DNA of 64,000 bases from NCBI GenBank assembly GCA_947184155.2, contig CAMXCT020001755.1, forward strand, positions 1 through 64,000. Direction: 5' to 3'. Below, one piece after another: positions 29,985-41,935 of the stretch (position 1 is the stretch's first letter; each line of letters opens with the position of its first letter). The position numbers were made by a program, and so were the translations under genes. This DNA is from Cladocopium goreaui (taxonomy: Eukaryota; Sar; Dinophyceae; Suessiales; Symbiodiniaceae). The notes below the pieces were generated by a model. That model searched no databases. It was not told the DNA's origin and saw only the letters and a program-made list of their open reading frames with translations.

Positions 29985-31160
29985 CTGTAGTGAGTCCTTG
30001 TTTCTGCAGAACTGTTGTTTGACTAGTCTGTAGTAAGGCCCTGTTTCGGCAAAAGCTGCTGCTATTTTGGCCCGCCGGGGCGGCAGATAGTGTGTAGTGA
30101 GGTCCTGTTGTGGCAAAAACTGGTACTATTTTGGCCCGCCAGGGCGCCAAACAGTCTTTAGGTACGAGTTTTTGGCGCGACTGGTGCTATTTGAGCCCGC
30201 CGGGGCGGCAGATAGTCTGTAGTGAGGTCCTGTTTTGGCAAAAACTTGTACTATTTTAGCCCGCCGGGGCGCCAAACAGTCTTTAGTAAGGCCCCGTTTC
30301 AGCAAAAACTGGTGCTATATTTTGGCCCGCCACCCTCTTGGGCACGACGGCCCGCCCATGTGGCCCAACGTAAGCCAAGACAAGCCCATTATGTATTCGA
30401 AGGAAGTTTAGAAGTGAAACTTCCGACAATATGGACAGTTGAAAAGCAGAGGTGAGAAAGTCAGAAGAGACAAGATCAGAAGAAAGAAGAGGTAGATGCG
30501 CGAAAAGATAGGAAAGTCGCGATTCACTGTGTTTTTCCAATGATTTGTGGCTCCCGAGGATGCACCCAACATGCCCACCTGGACCAGGCGCGGTGCCTAG
30601 AAATGCAACCCTCTTGGGCTACATCGGCCCGCCCATGAACAACAACAACGACGACGACGACGACAACGACAACAACGAAAACAACAACAAATGCAACCCT
30701 CTTGGGCCACGACGGCCCGCCCATGTAGCCCAACGTAGGCGCGGTGCCTAGAAATGCAACCCTCTTGGCCCACGACGGCCCGCCCATGTGGCCCAACGTA
30801 AGGTCCTGTTGTGGCAAAAACTGGTACTATTTTGGCCCGCCGGGGCGCCAAACAGTCTTTAGGTACGAGTTTTTGGCGCGACTGGTGCTATTTGGGCCCG
30901 CCGGGGCGGCAGATAGTGTGTAGTGAGGTCCTGTTGTGGCAAAAACTGGTACTATTTTGGCCCGCCGGGGCGCCAAACAGTCTTTAGGTACGAGTTTTTG
31001 GCGCGACTGGTGCTATTTGGGCCCGCCGGGGCGGCAGATAGTCTGTAGTGAGGTCCTGTTTTGGCAAAAACTTGTACTATTTTAGCCCGCCGGGGCGCCA
31101 AATAGTCTTTAGTAAGGCCCCGTTTCGGCAAAAACTGGTGCTATATTTTGGCCCGCCACC
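29985..31160. repeat. 66-bp GTCTGTAGTGAGG repeats in two clusters
   Basis: Units of about 60-66 bp read AGTCTGTAGTGAGGTCCTG, then GGCAAAAACTTGTACTATTT, then GCCCGCCGGGGCG. Clusters lie at 29985-30345 and 30800-31160. Between them lie a non-repeated 30360-30580 segment and a GACGAC/AAC array at 30640-30690. The same layout recurs at 35235-36410. Confidence 0.85.
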
Positions 31161-31392
31161 CTCTTGGGCCACGACGGCCCGCCCATGTGGCCCAACGTAA
31201 GCCAAGACAAGCCCATTATGTATCCGAAGGAAGTTTAGAAGTGAAACTTCCGACAATATGGACAGTTGAAAAGCAGAGGTGAGAAGAGTCAGAAGAGACA
31301 AGATCAGAAGAAAGAAGAGGTAGATGCGCGAAAAGATAAGAAAGTCGCGATTCACTGTGTTTTTCCAATGATTTGTGGCTCCCGAGGATGCA

Positions 31393-32560
31393 CCCAACAT
31401 GCCCACCTGGACCAGGCGCGGTGCCTAGAAATGCAACCCTCTTAGGCTACAACGGCCCGCCCATGAACAACAACAACGGCAACAACAACAACAACAACCA
31501 CAACAACAACAACAAACAACAACAAACAACAACAACAACGACGACGACGACGAGGACGACGACGACGACGACAACGACAACGACGAAAACAACAACAAAT
31601 GCAACCCTCTTGGGCCACGACGGCCCGCCCATGTAGCCCAACGTAGGCGCGGTGCCTAGAAATGCAACCCTCTTGGCCCACGACGGCCCGCCCATGTGGC
31701 CCAACGTAAGCCAAGACAAGCATAATATGCACCCAACATGCCCACGTGGACCGGGCGCGGTGCCTAGAAATGCAACCCTCTTGGGCCACGACGGCCCGCC
31801 CATGTGGCTCAACGTAAGCCAGCACAAGCCCAATATGCACCCAACATGCCCACCTGGACCAGGCGCGGTGCCTAGAAATGTAACTCTCTTGGCCCAATCT
31901 GGCCCAACGTAAGCCAAGACACGCCCAATATGCACCCAACATGCCCACCTGGACCAGGCGCGGTGCCTAGAAATGCAACCCTCTTGGCCCAATCTGGCCC
32001 AACGTAAGCCAAGACACGCCCAATATGCCCCAACATGCCCACCTGGACCAGGCGCGGTGCCTAGAAATGCAACCCTCTTGGGCTACGACGGCCCGCCCAT
32101 GTGGCCCAACGTAGGCGCGGTGCCTAGAAATGCAACCCTCTTGGCCCACGACGGCCCGCCCATGTGGCCCAACGTAAGCCAAGACAAGCCCAATATGCAC
32201 CCAACATACCCACCTGGATTGGGCGCGGTGCCTAGAAATGTACCTCTTGGCCCACGACGGCCCGCCCATGTGGCTCAACGTAAGCCAACACAAGCCCAAT
32301 ATGCACCCAACATGCCCACCTGGACCAGGCGCGGTGCCTAGAAATGTAACCCTCTTGGCCCAATGTGGCCCAACGTAGGCCAAGACAACGCGGTGCCTAG
32401 AAATGTACCTCTTAGCCCACGACGGCCCGCCCATGTGGCTCAACGTAAGCCAACACAAGCTCAATATGCACCCAACAGGCCCACCTGGACCAGGCGCAGT
32501 GCCTAGAAATGTAACCCTCTTGGCCCAATGTGGCCCAACGTAAGCCAAGACAAGCATTTT
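31393..32560. repeat. About 105-bp higher-order tandem repeats
   Basis: At least ten units begin around CAGGCGCGGTGCCTAGAAATG. Each continues with CTCTTGGCCCACGACGGCCC, GCCCATGTGGCCCAACGTAA, GCCAAGACAAGCCCAATATG and CACCCAACATGCCCACCTGG. Truncated units alternate with full ones. An AAC/ACG simple array sits at 31466-31600. All short frames here are repeat artefacts. The second block copy is at 36640-37920. Confidence 0.9.
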
Positions 32561-32850
32561 TTCTCGCGACTCGAGCTTTGACTCCACCCTGGCGGCCGCG
32601 GCGACGGCTTTACGCCCGCCCATGTGGCCCAACGTAAGCCAAGACACGCCCAATATGCACCCAATGTGGCCCAACGTAAGCCAAGACAAGCATTTTTTCT
32701 CGCGACTCGAGCTTTGACTCCACCCTGGCGGCCGCGGCGACGGCTTTACGCCCGCCCATGTGGCCCAACGTAAGCCAAGACACGCCCAATATGCACCCAA
32801 TGTGGCCCAACGTAAGCCAAGACAAGCATAATATGCACCCAACATGCCCA
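32556..32850. repeat. Duplicated 125-bp segment inside the unit array
   Basis: CATTTTTTCTCGCGACTCGA, then CCCTGGCGGCCGCGGCGACG, occurs twice, at about 32571 and 32691, each followed by unit fragments. The second block copy (37915-38050) has it once. Confidence 0.8.
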
Positions 32851-32855
32851 CCTGG

Positions 32856-33206
32856 ACTACTACTTCTACTACTACTACGACTATTCCTACTACTACTACT
32901 ACTACTACTCCTGCTGCTGCTGCTGCTACTACTACTACTACTTCTACTACGACTACGAGTATGACTACGATACGATTACAACCCCGACCACTACTACTGC
33001 TACTACGACTGCTACTACTACTACTACTACAACTACTACGACTACTACTGCAACTACTACTACAACTACTACTACTGCTACTACTACTACTACTACTACG
33101 ACTACTACTAGTATTACTACTACTACTACTACTACTTCTACTACTGCTACTACTACTACGACGACTACTACGACTATTACGATTACTACGACTACTACGA
33201 CTACTA
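32856..33206. repeat. CTA-type triplet array
   Basis: Nearly pure CTA with CTG, CTT, CGA and ACA variants, all in triplet phase for 350 bp. It ends where a truncated MITE-like element begins (GAGCAAGGGATCTTAAGGGC). The equivalent array in block copy B is 38085-38509. Confidence 0.9.
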
Positions 33207-33626
33207 GGAGCAAGGGATCTTAAGGGCTTCAAAGCCTTCGAAGGTACCTTAAGGGTGCTTCGACGAAGGTACCGTAAGGCGTCTTCGCCGAAGACTTCGA
33301 AGGTACCTTAAGAGGGCTTCAAAGGCTTCGAAGGTACCTTAAGGGGGCTTCGAAGCCTTCGAAGGTACCTTAAGGGGGCTTCAGCGAATTCTTCGAAGCC
33401 CCCTTAAGGTACCTTCAAAGCCTTCGAAGCCCCCTTAAGGTACCTTAAGGTGGCTTCGAGCGTTGAAGCCTTGGCTGAAGCCTTTGAAGGTACCTTAAGG
33501 GAGCTTCGAAGGCTTCGAAGGCACCTTAAGGGGGGCTTCGAAGGCTTCCTCAACGGACCTTCAAATTCAATTTCTCAAGCTCCCCCCTTAAGGTACCTTC
33601 CCGAAGGGCCTCTCACCGACTGCCTG
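33207..33626 (-). mobile_element. MITE-like palindromic element, 5' truncated
   Basis: Arrays of GGTACC, CTTAAG and TTCGAA palindromes run to the terminus CTCACCGACTGCC. The missing half has been replaced by the triplet array on its left. Its right terminus abuts the next element through TGGG. Confidence 0.8.
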
Positions 33627-33912
33627 GGGGCAGTCGTGGAGCACCCTTCGGCGAAGGTACCTTAAGCCCCCTTCGAAGGTACCTTAAGCCTTTGCCGAAG
33701 GGGGGTGGGGGGACGGGGGGGGGGTGAACGAGGAACCGAAGCCCCCTTAAGGTACCTTAAGGGGGCTTCGAAGGCTTCGAAGGTACCTTAAGGGGGCTTC
33801 GAAGCCTTCGAAGGTACCTTAAGGGGGCTTCGACGAAGGTACCTTAAGGGGTCTTCGCCGAAGGCTTCGAAGGTACCTTAAGGGGGCTTCAACGAATTCT
33901 TCGAAGCCCCCT
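33627..33912 (-). mobile_element. MITE-like palindromic element, truncated by the duplication junction
   Basis: It starts GGGGCAGTCGTGGAGCACCC and matches the copy at 14891 almost base for base, including the G-rich stretch at 33696-33724. It stops at CCCCCT (33912), where block copy B begins. This segment is absent after copy B, so it marks the duplication junction. Confidence 0.85.
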
Positions 33913-36639
33913 GTCTCAGGCGAAAATTTTGCAGCCGCAAGAAGCTGCAGGAGGGATACCAAAGGGACGAGGTCCGAAACATGAAGGACAGGCACCACCT
34001 GAAGCACCGGGAAACAACGGCAACATACCACAACAACAGTCATCACAGCAACAAGAACAGTAACTAGAATGCAACAACCACAACAAAACTCACACACACA
34101 CGACTTCGTCGGAATGAAACTGCGTCACAAAACGTTTCACAGAGCAGGGCCTGCAGCAGGGACGCCAACATTTTGGTGCCGTGTTGCTTCTTCCTCAGAA
34201 TTGAGTCATGGCTGGGGAAGGAAACGTTCGGTCCGTCATAGGGCAGCAACAACAATGATAACGACAGAAGATTTTCTATATGTGAATAATGCGGCGAGCT
34301 GAATACACCAGCAAAGGTCTGCAGAAAAAAACTTGTGGCACACATCCGCTTGCCACAGTACAGCTGCTAAGTGCAGAACCTGTGTAAGAAAGGCCAGGCC
34401 CGGAGATGACAACCCCCACAGAGTTGAGCCTGAATCTCATGTCGTCAATCTAGGTGATCTAGGTCCAAAATGCCTCCAACATGACTAATGTTCCTACAAA
34501 GCGGGCAAAGCAGGTTTTTCACAGTATAAGTGGATCTCAACAGGCGGTAAACCGACACAGGCCGAAGGTGTAAACACATGTAAACAGCTTCGGGGGCAGG
34601 CACCGGATGCTACGTGGAGCCGCAGCCGGTTGGAGCAGGAGGGGCAGGCCAGAAAACGCGCGGCAAAGAGACAAAACAAAGGAACGGCATAGGATGGAGG
34701 CTAGGGGGCACATTTTCAAGGGATAATGACGGGGGAAACTATCGCTCCATTTTTCTTTTGGACTTTTTGCCATAGCTTTTGGTCACGTCGGCGCGAGAGG
34801 GCCCGCAAATGCAGACAACGACATTGTTTTTTGAAGGTTTTGCTTGTTGAAGCGTTTTTGCGATAATAGAAAACAGAGGCAAAAAGCATGGTTTTTAACC
34901 CGAAGCTGCGCCAAAAAAATGCAAACGCCCAAAAAAAAGAATCAAAGAAGACGATGTGTTTGAAATTAAGTGGTTTGAACGCGCGCGAAGAAAAAAATGG
35001 TATATGTGTGTATCAGGAGCTGTAGCGCGAACGCCCAAAAAACCGATCTAAGAAGACAATATTTTTTGAAATCAAGCGGTTTGAGCGCGCGCGACGAAAA
35101 AAATGGTATATGTGTGAGTATCAGGAGCTGTAGTGGCGCGCCGAAGGCGCGCTTTTTTTTTTGTAAGATATTTCAGGGAGGCCTTCTCTGCAAGATACTT
35201 TGCCTAACTGCGCCGGCGGCGCCGGCCAATAGTCTGTAGTGAGTCCTTGTTTCTGCAGAACTGTTGTTTGACTAGTCTGTAGTAAGGCCCTGTTTCGGCA
35301 AAAGCTGCTGCTATTTTGGCCCGCCGGGCGGCAGATAGTGTGTAGTGAGGTCCTGTTGTGGCAAAAACTGGTACTATTTTGGCCCGCCAGGGCGCCAAAC
35401 AGTCTTTAGGTACGAGTTTTTGGCGCGACTGGTGCTATTTGAGCCCGCCGGGGCGGCAGATAGTCTGTAGTGAGGTCCTGTTTTGGCAAAAACTTGTACT
35501 ATTTTAGCCCGCCGGGGCGCCAAACAGTCTTTAGTAAGGCCCCGTTTCAGCAAAAACTGGTGCTATATTTTGGCCCGCCACCCTCTTGGGCACGACGGCC
35601 CGCCCATGTGGCCCAACGTAAGCCAAGACAAGCCCATTATGTATTCGAAGGAAGTTTAGAAGTGAAACTTCCGACAATATGGACAGTTGAAAAGCAGAGG
35701 TGAGAAAGTCAGAAGAGACAAGATCAGAAGAAAGAAGAGGTAGATGCGCGAAAAGATAGGAAAGTCGCGATTCACTGTGTTTTTCCAATGATTTGTGGCT
35801 CCCGAGGATGCACCCAACATGCCCACCTGGACCAGGCGCGGTGCCTAGAAATGCAACCCTCTTGGGCTACATCGGCCCGCCCATGAACAACAACAACGAC
35901 GACGACGACGACAACGACAACAACGAAAACAACAACAAATGCAACCCTCTTGGGCCACGACGGCCCGCCCATGTAGCCCAACGTAGGCGCGGTGCCTAGA
36001 AATGCAACCCTCTTGGCCCACGACGGCCCGCCCATGTGGCCCAACGTAAGGTCCTGTTGTGGCAAAAACTGGTACTATTTTGGCCCGCCGGGGCGCCAAA
36101 CAGTCTTTAGGTACGAGTTTTTGGCGCGACTGGTGCTATTTGGGCCCGCCGGGCGGCAGATAGTGTGTAGTGAGGTCCTGTTGTGGCAAAAACTGGTACT
36201 ATTTTGGCCCGCCGGGGCGCCAAACAGTCTTTAGGTACGAGTTTTTGGCGCGACTGGTGCTATTTGGGCCCGCCGGGGCGGCAGATAGTCTGTAGTGAGG
36301 TCCTGTTTTGGCAAAAACTTGTACTATTTTAGCCCGCCGGGGCGCCAAATAGTCTTTAGTAAGGCCCCGTTTCGGCAAAAACTGGTGCTATATTTTGGCC
36401 CGCCACCCTCTTGGGCCACGACGGCCCGCCCATGTGGCCCAACGTAAGCCAAGACAAGCCCATTATGTATCCGAAGGAAGTTTAGAAGTGAAACTTCCGA
36501 CAATATGGACAGTTGAAAAGCAGAGGTGAGAAGAGTCAGAAGAGACAAGATCAGAAGAAAGAAGAGGTAGATGCGCGAAAAGATAAGAAAGTCGCGATTC
36601 ACTGTGTTTTTCCAATGATTTGTGGCTCCCGAGGATGCA

Positions 36640-36767
36640 CCCAACATGCCCACCTGGACCAGGCGCGGTGCCTAGAAATGCAACCCTCTTGGGCTACAAC
36701 GGCCCGCCCATGAACAACAACAACGGCAACAACAACAACAACAACAACAACAACCACAACAACAAAA

Positions 36768-36815
<48 letters not shown>

Positions 36816-37920
36816 CCAACAACAAACAACAACAAACAACAACAATGCAACCCTCTTTGGCCTACGACGGCCCGACTCATGTACCCAACGTAGGCGCGGT
36901 GCCTAGAAATGCACCCTCTTGCCCCCGCGTCCCGCCCATGTGGCCTCAACGAATCCAAGACACGCATAATATGCACCACATCCCAACGTGGACCGGGCGC
37001 GGTGCCTAGAAATGCAACCCTCTTGGCCCACGACGGCCCGCCCACGTGGCCCAACGTAAGCCAAGACAAGCATAATATGCACCCAACATGCCCACGTGGA
37101 CCGGGCGCGGTGCCTAGAAATGCAACCCTCTTGGGCCACGACGGCCCGCCCATGTGGCTCAACGTAAGCCAGCACAAGCCCAATATGCACCCAACATGCC
37201 CACCTGGACCAGGCGCGGTGCCTAGAAATGTAACCCTCTTGGCCCAATCTGGCCCAACGTAAGCCAAGACACGCCCAATATGCACCCAATATGCACCCAA
37301 CATGCCCACCTGGACCAGGCGCAGTGCCTAGAAATGCAACCCTCTTGGCCCAATCTGGCCCAACGTAAGCCAAGACACGCCCAATATGCACCCAACATGC
37401 CCACCTGGACCAGGCGCGGTGCCTAGAAATGCAACCCTCTTGGGCTACGACGGCCCGCCCATGTAGCCCAACGTAGGCGCGGTGCCTAGAAATGCAACCC
37501 TCTTGGCCCACGACGGCCCGCCCATGTGGCCCAACGTAAGCCAAGACAAGCCCAATATGCACCCAACATACCCACCTGGATTGGGCGCGGTGCCTAGAAA
37601 TGTACCTCTTGGCCCACGACGGCCCGCCCATGTGGCTCAACGTAAGCCAACACAAGCCCAATATGCACCCAACATGCCCACCTGGACCAGGCGCGGGGCC
37701 TAGAAATGTAACCCTCTTGGCCCAATGTGGCCCAACGTAGGCCAAGACAACGCGGTGCCTAGAAATGTACCTCTTAGCCCACGACGGCCCGCCCATGTGG
37801 CTCAACGTAAGCCAACACAAGCTCAATATGCACCCAACAGGCCCACCTGGACCAGGCGCGGTGCCTAGAAATGTAACCCTCTTGGCCCAATGTGGCCCAA
37901 CGTAAGCCAAGACAAGCATT
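36640..37920. repeat. About 105-bp tandem repeats, copy B
   Basis: The same family as 31393-32560, with a more degraded stretch at 36850-37000, where several units carry deletions and substitutions (for example GCCTCAACGAATCC). The CAA array at 36716-36845 interrupts it. Confidence 0.85.
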
Positions 37921-38084
37921 TTTTCTCGCGACTCGAGCTTTGACTCCACCCTGGCGGCCGCAGCGACGGCTTTACGCCCGCCCATGTGGCCCAACGTAAG
38001 CCAAGACACGCCCAATATGCACCCAATGTGGCCCAACGTAAGCCAAGACAAGCATAATATGCACCCAACATGCCCACCTGGACT

Positions 38085-38509
38085 ACTACTTCTACTACTA
38101 CTACGACTATTCCTACTACTACTACTACTACTACTCCTGCTGCTGCTGCTGCTACTACTACTACTACTACTCCTGCTGCTGCTGCTGCTACTACTACTAC
38201 TACTTCTACTACGACTACGAATACGACTACGATACGATTACAACCCCGACTACTACTACTGCTACTACGACTGCTACTACTACTACTACTACAACTACTA
38301 CTACTACTACTACTACTACTGCAACTACTACTACAACTACTACTACTACAACTACTACTACTACTACTGCTACTACTACTACAACTACTACTACTGCTAC
38401 TACTACTACTACTGCTACGACTACTACTAGTACTACTAGTACTACTACTTCTACTACTGCTACTACTACGACGACTACTACGACTATTACGATTACTACG
38501 ACTACTAGG
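38085..38509. repeat. CTA-type triplet array, copy B
   Basis: A longer version of the array at 32856-33206, with an added block of CTGCTGCTGCTGCTACTA. It meets the truncated MITE-like element at GAGCAAGGGATC. Confidence 0.9.
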
Positions 38510-38986
38510 AGCAAGGGATCTTAAGGGCTTCAAAGCCTTCGAAGGTACCTTAAGGGTGCTTCGACGAAGGTACCGTAAGGCGTCTTCGCCGAAGACTTCG
38601 AAGGTACCTTAAGAGGGGCTTCGAAGCCTTCGAAGGTACCTTAAGGGGGCTTCGAAGCCTTCGAAGGTACCTTAAGGGGGCTTCGACGAAGGTACCTTAA
38701 GGGGTCTTAGCCGAAGACTTCGAAGGTATCTTAAGCGGGCTCGGACGAACACTTCGAAGCCCCCTTAAGGTGCCTTCGAAGCCTTCGAAGCCCCCTTAAG
38801 GTACCTTAAGGTGGCTTCGAGCGTTGAAGCCTTGGCTGAAGCCTTTGAAGGTACCTTAAGGGAGCTTCGAAGGCTTCGAAGGCACCTTAAGGGGGGCTTC
38901 GAAGGCTTCCTCAACGGACCTTCAAATTCAATTTCTCAAGCTCCCCCTTAAGGTACCTTCCCGAAGGGCCTCTCACCGACTGCCTG
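38510..38986 (-). mobile_element. MITE-like palindromic element bordering the low-GC insert, left side
   Basis: The same palindrome-packed body, ending CTCACCGACTGCCTG. It is in inverted orientation to the copy at 39811-40195, with 824 bp of different DNA between them. Confidence 0.8.
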
Positions 38987-39605
38987 TATAAAGGGCATAC
39001 TGCCTATTGGTGAATATCTTGCTTCAATTCGGCACCAGTTGCTACCAGTGGCAGTCACTTGACTAAGCACAAATTGTGTCGATTGCTGTCGTTGCCCAAA
39101 GGGCAGGTATGTTGTTGAACAATGCAATAAATTGCGGAGCACTTCAATGTCAATGCCTTCTAATTTCAGCATTACTTGAGCTTTAGATAGAAAGAAATAC
39201 TTTATTCTAAAAGACATGAGCCATTTCGTTCTTGGACAGTGAAAACAGCAGCCTCCCGCAGTTTATGTAAACGAAACCAGTCAGCGCCTTCTTTGATCTG
39301 GAACTGGGTATCTTGTGCTGTGTTGATTTCCTTCTGTAATGATTCAATCGCTTCACGGATTTTAGTTCTCTGTAAGCACGAGTTCTTTTCATATTTGATA
39401 GTAAGCGGCACGCTTCCTTTCACCTTTTGACTTGTCGGAATTATAGCAGCCGTTTGGTGACGTACTGGTCTCACTGACTCCTGGGTATCAATTCTTTGCC
39501 AACAAAGTTTTCAAAGGCAATACGGGCAGGTATAATCAGCTCATCATATATCGTGTCAGAAATTTGCCATTCAATTGCTGACGGACTACTTGACAGACTA
39601 TCCAT
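38985..39605 (-). pseudogene. Unrecognised frameshifted gene in a low-GC insert
   Basis: On the minus strand, MDSLSSSPSAIEWQISDTIY (from about 39603) runs to a stop near 39472. The next frame continues with ESVRPVRHQTAAIIPTSQKV and IREAIESLQKEINTAQDTQF to a stop at 39202. A third frame from 39217 has KLEGIDIEVLRNLLHC and TATGSNWCRIEARYS and runs into the MITE. The second and third frames overlap by about 16 bases. The pieces look like one protein split by frameshifts, or two overlapping small genes. Base composition is visibly less GC-rich than the neighbours, and the protein style differs. I recognise no family. Its position between inverted MITE copies suggests DNA carried by, or inserted between, them. 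Confidence 0.4.
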
Positions 39606-39810
39606 TTTTCACTGGATATAGTACAGTAGGATATTTTTGATACCTGAGGGTTCCAGTGAGCTGCTTAATTTCTCGTATGGCTGCCAGGTGCCTATGGCAG
39701 GTGTCAAAGACTTTTGCAGCTATTTCCACTTGGCCAGTGTTGGCATGACACTTATGAGTGGCCGCGCCACTTCCGAATCATTATCCTGGCTTGCATCCGG
39801 CCACAGGAGT

Positions 39811-40195
39811 GCAATCAGGCAGTCGGTGAGAGACCCTTCGGGAAGGTGCCTTAAGGGAGAACCTTGAGAAATTGAGTTTGAAGGTCCGTTGAGGAAGGCT
39901 TCGAAGCCCCCTTAAGGTGCCTTCGAAGCCTTCGAAGCTCCCTTAAGGTACCTTCAAAGGCTTCAGCCAAGACTTTAAAGCTCGAAGCCACCTTAAGGTA
40001 CCTTAAGGGAGCTTCGAAGGCTTCGAAGGCACCTTAAGGGGGCTTCGAAGTGTTCGTCCAAGCCCCCTTAAGGTACCTTCGAAGGCTTCGGCTAAGACCC
40101 CTTAAGGTACCTTCGTCGAAGCCCCCTTAAGGTACCTTCGAAGGCTTCGAAGCCCCCTTAAGGTACCTTTGAAGGCTTTGAAGGCTTTGAAGCCG
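39811..40195 (+). mobile_element. MITE-like palindromic element, right side of the low-GC insert
   Basis: It starts AGGCAGTCGGTGAGAGACCC, the complement of the terminus at 38986. It breaks off at about 40195 into the long triplet array. Confidence 0.8.
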
Positions 40196-40928
40196 TAGTA
40201 GTAGTAGTAGCAGTAGTAGTAGTAGCAGTAGTAGTAGTAGCAGTAGCAGTAGTAGCAGTAGCAGTAGTAGTAGTAGGAGTAGTAGTAGTAGGAGTAGCAG
40301 TAGTAGGAGTAGCAGTAGCAGGAGTAGCAGTAGCAGTAGCAGTAGCAGTAGTAGTAGTAGTAGCAGGAGTAGGAGTAGGAGTAGGAGTAGGAGTAGGAGT
40401 AGGAGTAGGAGGAGTAGTAGTAGTAGGAGTAGGAGGAGTAGTAGTAGTAGTAGTAGCAGTAGTAGTAGTAGTAGCAGTAGCAGTAGCAGTAGCAGTAGCA
40501 GTAGCAGTAGTAGTAGCAGTAGTAGTAGTAGTAGTAGAAGTAGTAGTAGAAGTAGTAGTAGTAGTAGTAGCAGTAGCAGTAGTAGTAGTAGTAGCAGTAG
40601 CAGTAGTAGTAGTAGTAGCAGTAGTAGTAGTAGTAGTAGCAGTAGTAGTAGTAGTCGTCGTAGTCGTAGTAGTAGTCGTCGTAGTCGTAGTAGTAGTCGT
40701 CGTAGTCGTAGTAGTAGTCGTAGTAGCAGTAGTAGTAGCAGTCGTAGTAGTAGTAGTAGTAGCAGTCGTAGTAGCAGTAGTAGTAGTGGTAGTAGTAGCA
40801 GTAGTAGTAGTGGTGTAGTAGTAGTAGCAGTAGTAGTCGTAGTAGTCGTAGTAGCAGTAGTAGTAGCAGCAGTAGTAGTGGTAGTAGTAGTAGTAGTAGT
40901 AGCAGCAGTAGTAGTAGTAGTCGTCGTC
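40196..40928. repeat. 730-bp triplet array (TAG/CAG/AGG/TCG)
   Basis: A continuous triplet-phase array of GTA, GCA, GGA and GTC units. In one minus frame it reads as more than 230 Leu codons with a few Arg, since most variants differ at the third codon position of CTN. It is bounded by the MITE on the left and by a dispersed repeat on the right. Confidence 0.95.
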
Positions 40929-41005
40929 ATGGGCGGGCCGTCGTGGCCCAAGAGGGTTGCATTTCTAGTCACCGCGCCTGGTCCAGGTGGGTATGTTGGG
41001 TGCCG
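40929..41005 (-). repeat. Dispersed GGTGCCTAGAAATG repeat, left flank of gene 2
   Basis: The complement of the 105-bp unit family at 31393-32560 (CATGGGCGGGCCGTCGTGGC on the plus strand). A second copy in the same orientation is at 44513-44573, so the two form direct repeats around the Cys-rich gene 2 region. Confidence 0.75.
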
Positions 41006-41010
41006 AAGCC

Positions 41011-41935
41011 GAAGCTGTTCGTATTTCTCGGCTTGTTGGCCTGGTTTGCTGTGAGTGTCACATTGCGATGTTTTTTTTGCAATTTACTTGGAACCATGGT
41101 TTTTCTTTTTCACGCTGACAACAATGTCTCAGAATTTTTTACACACACAACACGGAACGAAGCTGTTCGTATTTCTCGGCTTGTTGGCCTGGTTTGCTGT
41201 GAGTGTCACATTGCGATGTTTTTTTTGGCAATTTACTTGGAACCATGGTTTTTCTTTTTCACGCTGACAACAATGTCTCAGAATTTTTTACACACACAAC
41301 ACGGAACCCCCCCCCCGCCAAGCGGTAGCTCATTTCTCGATCCCCCTGATCTGGAATGGCTCTTAGCCCCCCTCGTGAGTGTCACATTGCGATGTTTTTT
41401 TTGCAATTTACTTGGAACCATGGTTTTTCTTTTTCACGCTGACAACAATGTCTCAGAATTTTTTACACACACAACACGGAACGAAGCTGTTCGTATTTCT
41501 CGGCTTGTTGGCCTGGTTTGCTGTGAGTGTCACATTGCGATGTTTTTTTTGGCAATTTACTTGGAACCATGGTTTTTCTTTTTCACGCTGACAACAATGT
41601 CTCAGAATTTTTTACACACACAACACGGAACGAAGCTGTTTCTCGGCTTGTTGGCCTGGTTTGCTGTGAGTGTCACATTGCGATGTTTTTTTTGGCAATT
41701 TACTTGGAACCATGGTTTTTCTTTTTCACGCTGACAACAATGTCTCAGAATTTTTTACACACACAACACGGAACGAAGCTGTTCGTATTTCTCGGCTTGT
41801 TGGCCTGGTTTGCTGTGAGTGTCACATTGCGACGTTTTTTTTTGCCAATTTACTTGGAACCATGGCACCATGGTTTTCTTTTTCACGCTGACAACAATGT
41901 TTCAGAATTTTTCAGACACACAACACAGAACGGCT
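41011..41935. repeat. 143-149-bp tandem repeat, about six copies, upstream of gene 2
   Basis: GAAGCTGTTCGTATTTCTCG starts units at 41011, 41159, 41483, 41632 (shortened) and 41775. A further unit at 41305-41482 is partly replaced by a C-rich 70-bp insert. Each unit holds a T-run, ACTTGGAACCATGG and ACACACACAACACGGAAC. The array ends about 65 bp before the start codon at 42001. The frames seen within it are repeat artefacts. Confidence 0.9.

Larger units (their letters stand above)
28636..33626. repeat. 5-kb tandem duplication, copy A
   Basis: The sequence from GTCTCAGGCGAAAATTTTGC to GACTGCCTG recurs at 33913-38986, offset 5277 bp at the left end, with few substitutions and several small indels in its simple repeats. 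The left breakpoint lies inside the exon at 28188-28721. The right breakpoint is the terminus of a MITE-like element. The block is made mostly of nested tandem repeats and holds no supported gene after the exon fragment. Confidence 0.95.
33913..38986. repeat. 5-kb tandem duplication, copy B
   Basis: A near-identical second copy of 28636-33626. It differs by short indels: one hairpin unit is lost near 35030, CAA arrays are expanded at 36716-36845, an extra repeat fragment is present near 37280, and the CTA array is longer at 38085-38509. It holds no complete gene. The partial frame at 34097-33819 is the exon fragment running into the MITE. Confidence 0.95.

Noticed and set aside
31442..33232. 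Long minus-strand frames through the 105-bp repeats and triplet arrays
   Set aside because: They change with the repeat phase, recur at 36599-38533 with different joins, and have no non-repeat protein content.
40127..40972. 281-residue poly-leucine reading frame
   Set aside because: It is the direct translation of a triplet array and has no other sequence features.
41055..41891. Repeated 70-codon hydrophobic frames
   Set aside because: They are by-products of the 145-bp tandem repeat and shift frame between units.
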